Assembly: GCA_000708835.1 (NCBI GenBank)
Contig: DF237175.1
Coordinates: forward strand, 1-64,000
From: Klebsormidium nitens
Taxonomy: Eukaryota > Streptophyta > Klebsormidiophyceae > Klebsormidiales > Klebsormidiaceae
Direction: 5' to 3'
DNA: 64,000 bases
Made by a program: the position numbers and the translations under genes
Part shown: positions 36,644-48,600 of the stretch, one piece after another
Layout: each line of letters starts with the position of its first letter
How positions within the stretch are numbered: the first letter of the stretch is position 1
Notes under the pieces: model-generated
Told to the model about the DNA's origin: nothing
Database searches by the model: none
What the model saw: only the letters and a program-made list of their open reading frames with translations

Positions 36644-39600
36644 TTAGATGATTGCCGCGGGCACCTGATGCACCGGCTCCCCTCTCTCGTTCCGGTCCAG
36701 AATCTTCCGGGCAATTGCCACCTGTCGCCCTAGCACCAGCACGTAAACGGTTCCGGTTCCGCCCGCCCCCCGAGCTGTCCGCCCGACCCGCCGCACATAC
36801 TCGCTCGGTTCCCGGGGGAAGTCGAACAGCACCACCTGCGCAAGTTTGAGAAGCTGATAAATTTGCACAAGTTTGCCCTTTTGGTTATTGCCCGTGTCAG
36901 TTGGCAGCCCATACTTGCTCGGTGAAAGCCTGTATGACATCGAATCGAGACGGCGGGACGCAGAAAAGACCGGCACAGAATGACACTTCTTGGTAAACAG
37001 ACGAAAAGCACCACCTGCGTGCAGAAACGCAAAGCAAAGGGATTGTCTGCTGTCTGTCCCTCTGGTCGAAGAGTTGGCCACTGCCACCTGCCCAGACGTG
37101 ACCACCAATCATCGTCCAAAGCACTGCCGATCAAAGCTGTATTCACAAAACTCTGTCACAGAGACGATGACATGGCCAGGTACTCCCTTCGCTGAGAAGA
37201 GCCGTAAGGAAGCTTTGTTGAACAAGCCACGGTCTCAATGCGCGTAAAAATTTGGTTGTGGGATTGACGGAATGAGTTACTAGTCCAAGTCCGAAATAAT
37301 GAAAGCAAGCCGAGCCTTCGGGCAGCCCACCTGCTCCACGTCCGCGCTGTCGACCCCCCGGGACGCGCGATCAGTGCACACGAGAACTAGAGGCTTGCTC
37401 CCGGGGCCGCCCACCGGGCGCAGGAAGCGCTGCATGTTGGCCTGCCGGACGTCGGCAGAGAGCGCGGCATGGTACGCCAGGACCTGTGCGAGGAAAAGCG
37501 GAGGGTAAGATCGGCGAGTCTCTCCGTGGATTGAACGAAAGGGTGCTGATCAAGCGGAGGTTTGATGAGAGCGATACACAGGTGCTACAGCAGTTTTGCC
37601 CACTGCAGGACGAGTGATGGTCAATGTGAGCGCTGTGCAAAAATGCAAGGCTGTGCGGTGGACGCGGTGCTGTATTCGGCATGTCCATCGTGTGATGCAT
37701 GGAGGTGGTATTTTCCTAAAATCCTAGAATTCTAAACCCAAAGAACCCTAGAACCCTGAAACCCTGAAACCATTCCGCCTCTTTTGCAGTGGGCGTCGCC
37801 CGACCCAAAAGGATCAGAAGCTGCGCGGAATGGCGCTTGATATTAAGAAACTGCTACGCTTGGTGTGCTCGAATATGAAACTATACAGATTGATTGTTCG
37901 GTGTAAAGCTCGGTCCAACGCCTGCGATCCTGTCGAGCTACGCCACCTTCGTAAAATTTAATATTCTGCAGGCGACCAGCGGCAGCCAATTTGCAGAGGC
38001 TTGAGAGGGCGACTTCGAAAAGGCGGTCGACGTCTCACCTCAAAATCGTTTTCCCCCCGATCCCGTCGCCTCAGCGCGTTCTCCACCTTCCGGCACGTTT
38101 CAATCTTGTTGCAGAACACGAGCGTCTTCTTCGCGGTGCTCGATCCTGGAAGCGAGTCGAACAGTCCTGGTCAGCTCTTATACGAGACGCACTGTATCTT
38201 TGGTCTTCGGCCTTCGCTTGACCACCATCCTTTCTCAAAAGCATGCACGTCTTCGACTAGAGCCTTCAAAGGGGTACTCAAGACGTTGTTCTCGACGGAG
38301 TGTTCGATAGTTGCAACAAAGGCTCAAGTTCAGTATACTGTCGAAAGCCAACGAGTTCGTACCTAATGTAATACAGACTGGCCGTCCAACAATCTTGGGT
38401 GCTCGAGGTTCGGGAGCCCAAGCGAGGGATCCAACCGATCTGGACGTGCGAACACACCAGAATTTGGACCCATTCACACTCACCGCTCTTTCGCCGCGAT
38501 TCCCTCCGGTCCCGCGCCGACCGCTCCCGCCCGAAGTCCCACTCGTCGTCGTCGCCGCTCGTCGCGCGCTCCCGTGGCCGCGGCCGGCCCCCGACGATCT
38601 GCAACAGCGCGTCCTTCTTGCGCTCGAAGCCTGACTCCTCGCTAATCTCGTCACCGCCACTGCAGTCGACCAGAACCTGAAGAGGAGGGAGCGGGTTCAA
38701 AGGTTATCAGCTTGACCAAAGGTCTTCTTTTAGCTTGGCAATCGTGATTCAGTCGCTTATTGACCTCCTCCATAATTTACGCACTTTTTCAGAATGTTGC
38801 TCAGAAGCGGAATAAGGGTACAATCAGGATCTTTATCTAGATCTGACTTGAGCAGAAACACAAGACCTTCCGTCTTCGGTGATCAGATCAACACTCCCCA
38901 GTTTGTCTCGGAGCTATTCTATTACCTTCGAAAGTTCGATTCACACAAGCTTCTGACATCCGGCCGAACCTAACCTAGAATCGCGATCAATTGCGGCCGG
39001 TGGTGTGCAGCGGACAACGAATGCGCTCCGTCCCAGTTGGTGACAAGCGCGCAGAATTTGCTCGACAGCATTCTAATTCCTTCGACATCCAACCCAGATA
39101 TGAGCGCTTGCTGGAGTGATACTCCTCCTACTTGCCCAAAAACGGAACGAGTCCGTTGATTCCCCCGGTCTCGATGCCACACACTCAAATTTGCGACCAA
39201 TCTGCGACCAATCTGCTCAAAAAACCATTTGAGACTTAAAGACGGCGCTTACCTCCGTAAGCCCAGAAGCGGTGGTATGCAGATTGGGCCCCAGGACGGA
39301 CGTCGCAAAGGGGAACTCGGCGAGCAGCCGCTCGTGCACATCGAGCGGGAGCGTTGCCGTCACGAACACGTACTGCGCGAGCTGGGGGGCGCGCGCACGC
39401 AACGGGCGCAGAAATTCACCAAAGTCGTCGTCGTCGAAGAGAACGTCGACTTCGTCCACCACGATGCTGCACGACGGGCGAAAAGTCAAACGGTGCACGC
39501 TTTGCTTTATGTTCCAATAATATGCTCTCTGAAGAAAAAGCGCGAGCTGGCGGGTGCGCGCACGCAACGGGCGCAGGAATTCGCCGAAGTCGTCGTCGTC

Positions 39601-42600
39601 GAACAGAACGTCGACTTCGTCCACCACGATGCTGCACGACATGCGAAAAAGTCAATAGGTGCCCGTTTTGATATTTCTCAGATAAAATGCTTCTGGAAAA
39701 GATTGCACGAGCTGGGGCGCGCCAGCACGCAGCGGCTGCAAAAATTCGCCGAAATCGTCGTCGAACAGAACGTCGACTTCGTCCACCATGATGCTGCGGG
39801 GAAACGAAGAAAATCTGCACTGGGGAAGTGGAGAGACGCTATGATGGGAGTTAAGGGAACACCAAAGAATCTTGGAGGGTTGGAGGATTGCAGAGTTGAA
39901 GGAAACAGAGAGTAAAAGGAAAACACGAAAGAAAGCAACTTTGAGAATCGGAAGGAAAGTCTCCACGTGGACATAGCACATGCGTGGCAGCTTCCCATTG
40001 CTCGACGTTGGGGCTGGTTGGAGACTTACGCTGCATGGATTGGATGGGTCCGTCAAAACTTCACAGAGTGCGCAATTCGTGAGCTTTCGAACCTGACGGC
40101 TATGTCATGGTCGCTGAAGCTACCGTTCAACGAAGCCCATTGGCGAACTATGAGAGAAGTTGGCAGAATCTCAACAGGCAGTCAGTGCTCTTATCAGTAC
40201 TAGTGAAGAAGGGTGCAAGGCAAAGAACGGAGCTCCTTTGAAAGGGCGTCTTCTACGTTGCACAGCTCAACAAGAACACTTTTTCGGCAACTTAGCTTCA
40301 GATTTCGCAAGGTTGTTGAGGAACGTCCTCACGAGACCGATCTTCACAGTCACAGCGATGCAGACGCCTTTTGAGTATTTAGCATTTTGATCCCAGGGTG
40401 TTAAACAGCTAACACAAATCCTTAGGAGTACCTTGATACATGTCACTGAGTTCATAACACTCTGTCGAAGCTGTAAACAGTCGGCACTCCCGACGTGTTT
40501 GACGCCAGGTTTCTAACGTTGTAGTCGCACAAACTTAACGGGAACACCCAAACAGATGGTGCCACACTTTTCAGTGTGGCACTCGCGGATTCCTCGAAAA
40601 CAACACAAAAAGCCGCTGGTTCTGCCGGTGAGCACTCTCTACAAAGCTGGATCAATATGTTGGTGATTGCCTCCGAGGAAAGGCGTCAGAAATGGGAGAC
40701 AGTGCTGAAGCGAGGCCTCACATGATGTATCATCGCAACCACTGCTGACGGGTGAAGCAATAAAGTCTGCTAAAACAGGTTCCTTTGATTCAAGCTCCGG
40801 GGCACAACGGTCAAGTGCCCTTTGCTTTGGTCAAAACCCCATGCCTTTCGCAACAATCCGGGAATCCCTCGCGTTAGTCTCGTGGTTTCATATCTTGCTA
40901 GGCACATCTTTATTCAAGCTCCTTAAGAGCAGCCGCTTACGGGACACCGTGTCTGAGTCCTTGAAACATATTCGCTCATCCGACCAGGACGGCCTTCAGG
41001 AGTTTTGGAAAGAGTCTCCCCCTCGCATCGGAATCCTTTAAAACCTCATCTCGTCACTGAAGGTAGCATGGGAACAAAGGGGGTGACCAACGAGTATGCG
41101 GACTGTATGAGGGCCATGTTATCGAGCCGTGATTGGTCATTGCCACCCGAGCTAAAATGATATTCTGCTTACGTGCTCCTAAGAGGTCCTCCCATCACAC
41201 AGAACATATCAGCAATCACGAAAGGGCGTATACCAAAGCCAGTCCACTATGTTCTTTTAATGGCTTCATGACGCCTACGACAACATGGAGTGAGGCCAGG
41301 CCTCATGCTGCAAGAAATCATTGCCATTCCATCCAGATGCCGTGCGGCAAACTTACGGCCATCCCAACAATCAAAATCCAATTGCACAATAAAGAGATTT
41401 GAAACCGTGTCCAAAAACAAGGCCTGCCTAAGTATGAAAGGAAGGTGGGGCTTCAGTCTGATATGTCTTCAATGTCCTTCACATCCGTCACAGCAATGCC
41501 GACAATGGCAGCAGGGTTGGCTTCCACAAGGCTTGAAAGTTGTTATATTCCAGCAGCTCTAGTTGACGAGCAAGTTCCTTGCTTGAGAAGGTGATGACGG
41601 CTTTGCCGATCAAGCTTGAGAGATCTACTTCCGACCATCTTTATAGCGCATACAAATCAAAAATTGCCATGCTGGAAAACTTGCGAGAGTGGCTTCAAGG
41701 ATGATGGGCAACGATGAGCGATGTCCTCATTGATGTTCATCATAACCACTTTCCTCCCACTGGATCCAAAATTCTGCAAAAGTCAGGTGGACGCTTGGGA
41801 GTCGTTACGGTGCGCGGGCTTAGAGCAGTATCAAAGCGGGTGGGGGTTACAACAAACCCTTTCCACGATCTCGTGGACAATTGGGAACATGACTCACTTC
41901 GTATAAGTGCCAACGCAACAGGTCCAGTCATGAGGAAGTACATAACCTCTTGGTCAACAACGAGTAAGGGCTCAAGAACAAGCATCGCAAGTGCTTCCTT
42001 TTGCAATGGGAAGGCACAATCTAGAGCCAAGATTTGACCTTGACCTTGTGAACCCTGTAAGCGTGCTTTGAAAAGCACTCTCAGATCAATGTCGTGCGGC
42101 TTCATGACGGGCATCTAGATAATGAGACAAACCCTCACGCTTCTTCGTCCAAAATCACAGCCACCATGGAGAATACGCCGTTCCCAACATAGATATCTAT
42201 CTGGCACTCGTATGTGAACAGTCCGTTCCTTGCAGCAAACCTAGCTTCGAAGATAGCTACAAAGTGGCGTAGGTTAAGAACCTGAGCGCTTCGCTCGCAA
42301 TGTAGGATGGGTGACGGCGCTGGACACTCAATGCCTTTTTCAGTACACAGACGTAGGGCTTCGCCAGAAGAAGCAGATTAGCGGGGCACTTCCAAGAAGC
42401 TTCCGGTCCAAAATAGGAAGCAGGATCTTCCATCGCGGCTCTCCAAAGAAGGGAGGGCGTACTGAGATGTCAAGATGAAAGCTCAGAATGTATTCCTTTT
42501 AAGGACAAGAAATTTGTGAACATCCATCAGTGGCATCAGCAAAGACACGATTACTGAGCTAGAAGCTCAAAGTTCGCTCTTCACAGCCACAAAATGTTGC

Positions 42601-45600
42601 CCTGTTAGTACATCGTACGCCAAAGTGGCAACGCTGTGATCAGCCCTCTTATTACTTCCTCAAAATACCAGAGCCCTCAGTCCCGACCAAGGGCAAGCAA
42701 GAAGGCATGAGCATTCCACTTGGTGCCACGTCAGGTGTGCCCCGAACCCTATCTCACAAACTCAACTGGTCGACGGTACGTCGCGAGGAATTTACAGAGC
42801 TCACGTTCAACTCCGTCCAGGCAGAGCGTTGCCTCTTCGATGAGCTGCACCAGCTCGCTATCGATCGGAGGCGCCAAAAAGGACCATCAGCAACCAAAAC
42901 CATCACATGTCGAACAATCAACGGCCGCGAAATCAATCTTCAGACTGTGAAGAATCACCCGGCATATCAACCGAAAAGGTGTCCTTAGTGCTCAACAGCT
43001 CACTTTTTGATGTCAGCTAGTAAGAGCATCCCTCTGTGAATGCGCTGCAACAAGTTTTTGATGTTGTCAATCTTTCATGAAGAAAATCTGTTCCGTAATC
43101 ACGTACGAACAGTCGGCCTTCGAAATGAACTCCAAACAGTGAGAAATCAAGCAGAAGCTCTCCGGACACATGAATCACTCAACGTTCTTACGTCGTCCAG
43201 GGAGAGCGTCCCCTTCTCGAAGTGCTGCACCAGCTTCTTTGATACGCCGATCACTGAAACATATAATCCATCCGCAATCTCGTTGCAATCTTACAGCCTC
43301 CACTTAAAACCCCAGGGACTCACGCACAATTCGCCCAGGACGTTTCTGGACGTTGGAAAACCACTCACGTTTTGACGTCATCCAGGCAGAGCGTCTCCTT
43401 CTCGAGATGCTGCACGAGCCGGCCCGGTGTGGCAATCACGACCTCCGCTCCGGCCTCTAGCGCGTCAACCTGCGTCTTCCACTTGTAGCCGCCCGTGACC
43501 ACGATCGACCGGAACGGCACTCCGCTCATGGACAGGCTCCGAGCAACGGTCAGGACCTGGGAAGCAAATCGGTTTGCTTGGTACATCGTCACAAGGAAAG
43601 GCGAACGTGTGATCTGGCTTGTATTCTGGTTCGGAGTCCTCTGTGACCACGGTCGGCCAGGGGCCGCTCGTGACAGGAATTTATGCGACAGTCAAGGAGA
43701 TGCAGAAAGATTGGCAGGTTTTTGAGAAGCGGTGCTTCATGTAGGTGAAGGCGATGCAGCCTGGTGTGCCCACCACTTGAGAAGCGACCGTGGTTCCACA
43801 GCACCTGAGTACCATCAGCAACGAAGTATGGAGGTGATATTAGGAGTCCGTTGTTTTCAGGAGATACAGGTGATGGAACCGTCAGTGCTCCCTGCTGAGC
43901 GATGCAGCTGTTTTGGGCGTCTCGACTCCGCCGGTTCAGTAGTAGAGGGCCGACAAAGTGAAGGGGACTGAATCCTCGGCAACCTTCGCAAGTGACAACA
44001 GCAGTCATAACCAGGAAGAGACGCTGAACTTCAAGGGAACAAATTAAAAGGTCTGCAAGAGCTTCAAGGACTTTAGTGCTAATGCGATGAGCAATCCGCC
44101 TGGGAAACGCGCTGGCAAGCTCCAAGGCTGCACACTCTCGAAATGGGCCCAAAATGAAACAAAGTCCAGTCCATGCTAGTTACTTTCTGAACAAATCTCC
44201 ATATATGAAGCATAGGTACACAGGAGACGCTACTATACATCATGTATCGTCTGAAAATAACGTTTGAAATTGTACTGTTCGTACATAAATCTTACTTCGA
44301 CTCTCTCAACGCATAACCGAAAAAAGAGGAAAAAATGGAATTAACACAATCAAAATGTTTTTTCGATTCAAAAAGATGCCCCATATGCCTAAAAGGAACA
44401 GACTCAAAGAAACGGTTTGATATTTGTGCCCACCTGCGCGGCCAGCTCGCTAGTGGGCGTCAGCACGAGCACTTTGGGTCTAGTGGGCGCGGCCTTGCGC
44501 GCGCCCGCTGCCTCCTCCTGCCGCAGCCGCTGCGCAATGGGCGCCAAATATGCGAGCGTCTTGCCGCTGCCCGTCTGGTCGGCGATGATGCAGTCGGTGC
44601 CGGTCAACACGGGCTGGAACGCAAGGGCCTGGAAATAGCAACATCAGTTGTTTTGGCCTTTTTTCCCAGCTTATATCTTCGAATCCACAACACGGACTGG
44701 AACGTGAGGGCCTGAGGCTTGCTTTTGCACTTCCGTCTCATTCCATGGTACTCTGACTTCTTTTGTCGAAGTCGAAGGCCTACAAACAAAGGCTGGGTTT
44801 GCTGTCGCAATTTCAAACGATCCTTTCTGCGTGTCTCTTCGTCAAAATTTTACAACAGCCTGAAGATGCCCGGCAGTCACGTGGGCCATGTTCAATGGAC
44901 GCCCCTTAATGACTGGACAAACAGGCTGAGGCTGAGGAGGAGGGCCATTTCAACATGCAAATGTGGAACTAAAGACCCAGTCCAGACGTTTAGAACTACA
45001 AACGAAACGCCCAATCTCGGAGGGGCGTTTCTGACGAATACATACGTGCCCCGAAATAATTGTGGACAATCTAAGAACGGGGTCAGTCAAGAGCAGGAGC
45101 GGGGTGTATTATTGGCGTAACTTCAGCTACTGTCGATCAGAACGGCTTCCAGACGTTCCTCAATAGCTTAAAGGAGACGCCAAAGGCAGGCTTAACGATA
45201 GCAAAAGCATAGAAGCTGTACCAAGCACAGGCCAGATTATTGATGGTCCTATACCATACCCTTCTCGCTTGCTGCATTAGCAGGCTGACATCTTCTCAAG
45301 TACAGGACTCGAACAATCTCGTCATCAAAGCAGTATGCGGTCTTGCGTCCCCAAGATGAACTGCCTCGAACTCTGAATGTTTTGCAAACAGTTCGGACCC
45401 ATCCCCAACCCATCCCAGGACCTCAATCTTGCCTCCCTCTCACCTGTATGTGGCTCGGCCTAAGCACTCCCATCGCCGCCAACGCCACCGCGGCGTCCTC
45501 GCTCGCGCCCGCCGTTGTGAAGCTCTTCTTGCTGAAGAACTCCTCTGCTAAGTCGCGCTCGTAGTTACTCCGCCCCGACCCCAGATGCGGCACCTGGGCC

Positions 45601-48600
45601 GCCTCCTTTCGCAGCTCCTTCTTCGACTTTTTGGGAGGGCCCGGCGCCTGCGTTTCCTCCCCCCTTATCACGGCGGGACCCTCTCCCCTGCTGACGTCAT
45701 CGTCGAAAGGCGAGTCGCTTTCTGACATGTGAGGGGAAGTTGAGGGCCCCTCCCTATCGGAGGCCTTATCTAACCAGACGCTGCTGCTTGACTCTTGCGA
45801 GTCCATTCGGAGAGGGGTTTCGGAAGAGTCCTTTAGGCGCGATTCCTCCGCTTTCACTTCGTTCCTGAGGATGGCCTCGCTGATGCTTCCAAGAGCAGAC
45901 GCAGTACTGTCTAGCGCAACATCTGCAGCGTTCAATCGATCCAACATGCCTGCCAGATTCTCTGCCAGAGCCCCAACTCTTGCGACTGCATCCTCCGCTT
46001 CTCTAAATTCTGTCCTTCCCATCCTCATTCCGTTCATAGAAGACTCTTTTGCTCCTCCGTTTCCAACCGAGACCGGGACACCTTCCGCCTCTTGTGATCC
46101 CTCCCTTTCACCAACAATCGCCGCCTTCGCAGCTGACCCGTCACTTGTCCCTATCTCCCCATGTCCCAAGTCGTCTCCCACAGGCCCCGACGTCGTGCTG
46201 ACGTCAGCAGACGGCCCTGACGTGGCACCCACGTCAGCAGGGGCTCCTGGCGATGTACTGACGTCCGCGGGGGCCTTCGCCGCCGGCACCCGCCGCCACT
46301 CGTCGTTGAGGCTCCCGATGACCTCTGAGGCCCTCACGGGCTCGGCAGTGGTTTCCGGCAGTGCCCCGAGACGCCTTTTGCGGCCAAACGTCTTTCCGAA
46401 GACTCGAAAGGGCGCCTGGCCGCTCCACTCCCCATCCGACTCGCCGTCAGAACCGTCCTCCAAAAAGGAACCCGACTCGGACGTCTCTTCTTCGGCATCG
46501 CTGACTGATTCATCTGAAGCTGCTAAAGTTCCTGAACTGGTAGAAAGTTCTTCGCTGACGAGATCTGCCGTCTTCCTGAGCACAGCTTCGACTTCCGGTC
46601 TGCCGGAGGCACCCAGGGACTGGTGTGAACGGGCCCCTGCCCCACTCGTCGACTCCTCTCCCACGGAGCTGTTCACACTGGCCTCATTATCGTCTCGCCC
46701 AGCCTTCTCACCCCCCGACAAAACTGCTTTTACCCCGCCGTCTTTTGACGGTCCGGCGACAATCTTTTCTTCCATCGCAGGCTCCACTATCGTGTCAATG
46801 GCTCCGCTCGGGTCGATCTTGACGCGCCCCACCTCTTTGACTTCGTAAACTTCTACAGTCTCCCCCGTCTCGTCGTCAATTTCCTCTTCGACCTCGAAGT
46901 AAATGTCCTCATCGTCCTCTCCTGGAGCAGGAAGAAGGACCACTTTCCATATGACGGTCAAAAGCTGCTGAATTTGAAGAGAGACTCGTGCACAAGTCGT
47001 TTTCCCGGCAGAGAGTTGAGCTTGAAATATGGACATTGACCACTCGTTCAACATGAGGGCTGGCGCTACATCATTTATCAGGAAATCGAGGTGTTAGGCA
47101 TCAGCCAACTTGATTGGAGCAGTTTTGATGCTTATCTATGAGCCATTAGTCTCCTTATGAGATAGCAATTGACACACTCGGAACGAACACTGTTTGGAAC
47201 GAGGCTTGACATTCAACAAGGCTTCATAAGTCATGAAGAAGAAAGAGCAACACGGAAGCAGTGGGTAAAGTGATGCAGAGAAGGGTTAAGCTGACGTTGT
47301 GTGACAGGCTCAGGCTTTCACTCGACCTGCTGCAACCTGGAGAAGACTCCAAGCACCTCACCTGCAAACAGCCTGGCGGCCCCTTCCTTTCCAAACAGCT
47401 TGACGGCCGTCTCCTCATCAATCTCCTCTACTGCAACATCGTCCTCATCCTGCAGGAGTCGAGACAGGCTCCTCAGGACTTGCAGGTCTTGAACAAGCAT
47501 CAGAGCTCTCTCTAGGGATCCGAGGTGGTTGCACGGAAACGGGTGATGTTCAGCATTTACTTTAGAGTTTACGAAAAACTCTGATCAACTCCTCTCCTCT
47601 TAACAGTTACAGAGACACCATCTGTTAACCCCCCCGGTCAAGAAGGCAACCCCAAAAAAGCACGTCGTCTGTGCTCAGCCCGCGGTTGAAGGAGTTCTTA
47701 GCCCTCCAAACTCTGCTCATGAAGGAGGATTAATAATTGAGAGCTGTCTGGAATCTTACGCAATCCACTCCACAATATCAATCCGCAATGCAAGCACTCA
47801 CTTCCTCGTCGTCCTCGTCTTCATCCTCGTCGTCCCCTTTCTTCGCCCAGGGCGCCTTCCAATCTCCCACATACCGATCACCTTCCAGCAGCTTCCACCA
47901 GTCCTCTTCCTCCATGTTCCCGTCTTTGGTGGTCTCTGTTTCAATCTGCAGAAAAGTTGACACAGATTCTCTAGGTGATGCCCTGATTCCTGCCCCAGAT
48001 GTTGTTCATAAAAGCATGCCAAAGGCGCACCCCGCTCTACTCGAGACATGGATGCGCTAGAGCTGTTGCACAGGAGTTCAAGGCATCGTATTAATCTGAG
48101 CCACTGCATTGTGAATCTATTGGAATAGGAGCCTCACAACTAAGCAAGGTTGACTATGTGTCAGTCCATCTTTCTCTTGACAACTATGCACACTGTGGTG
48201 GTTGAGACAAGCCCCCACTTTGCTTGCACCCCTATCTTGCCTAACAAACTGGTCGTCGAACTGCCGGAAGCTGGTTTCAAGAATTGTGGTCGAGCGCCGG
48301 CACTCTGCGCAATGCTGGGCTGCTTGATAGCAGGAGAACTTTGCACATGACCTAGGAGATCACTTGCAAGTGAGCGGACTTAATTGCACATTGCTGTGGA
48401 ATTTAGCCCCCCTGCTTTCACACCAACCACACACTATCTCATGGAGAATCCAAAATCGCGCCAACAAAACCCTAAAAGCAGCTCACCTGGATGGGCGTCC
48501 AGGTCAGCATTTCCTGGGTCAGCTGCGACGGGTCCAGCCCCTCGTGCCCAAACACCACCACCTCTTCCCCCTGTGCATCCTTCATCACAAACGTGTCCGG

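Larger units (their letters stand above)
39467..43368 (-). other. 3.9 kb intron of the helicase gene carrying exon-edge copies
   Basis: This is by far the longest intron in the window. Its upstream end (in gene direction) holds three decayed copies of the preceding exon's 3' edge. Its downstream end holds two decayed copies of the following exon's 5' part. Between about 39.9 and 42.7 kb I see no domain-bearing frame, transposase or tRNA. Confidence 0.8.

Noticed and set aside
39229-39915. 228-residue plus-strand frame with three similar blocks
   Set aside because: The blocks are the antisense of the DEVD exon and its two copies; the minus strand has the family motifs.
45871-46848. 325-residue open frame on the plus strand
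   Set aside because: It is antisense to the large helicase exon, whose reading is confirmed by the neighbouring domains; the composition mirrors Ser/Glu-rich coding on the other strand.
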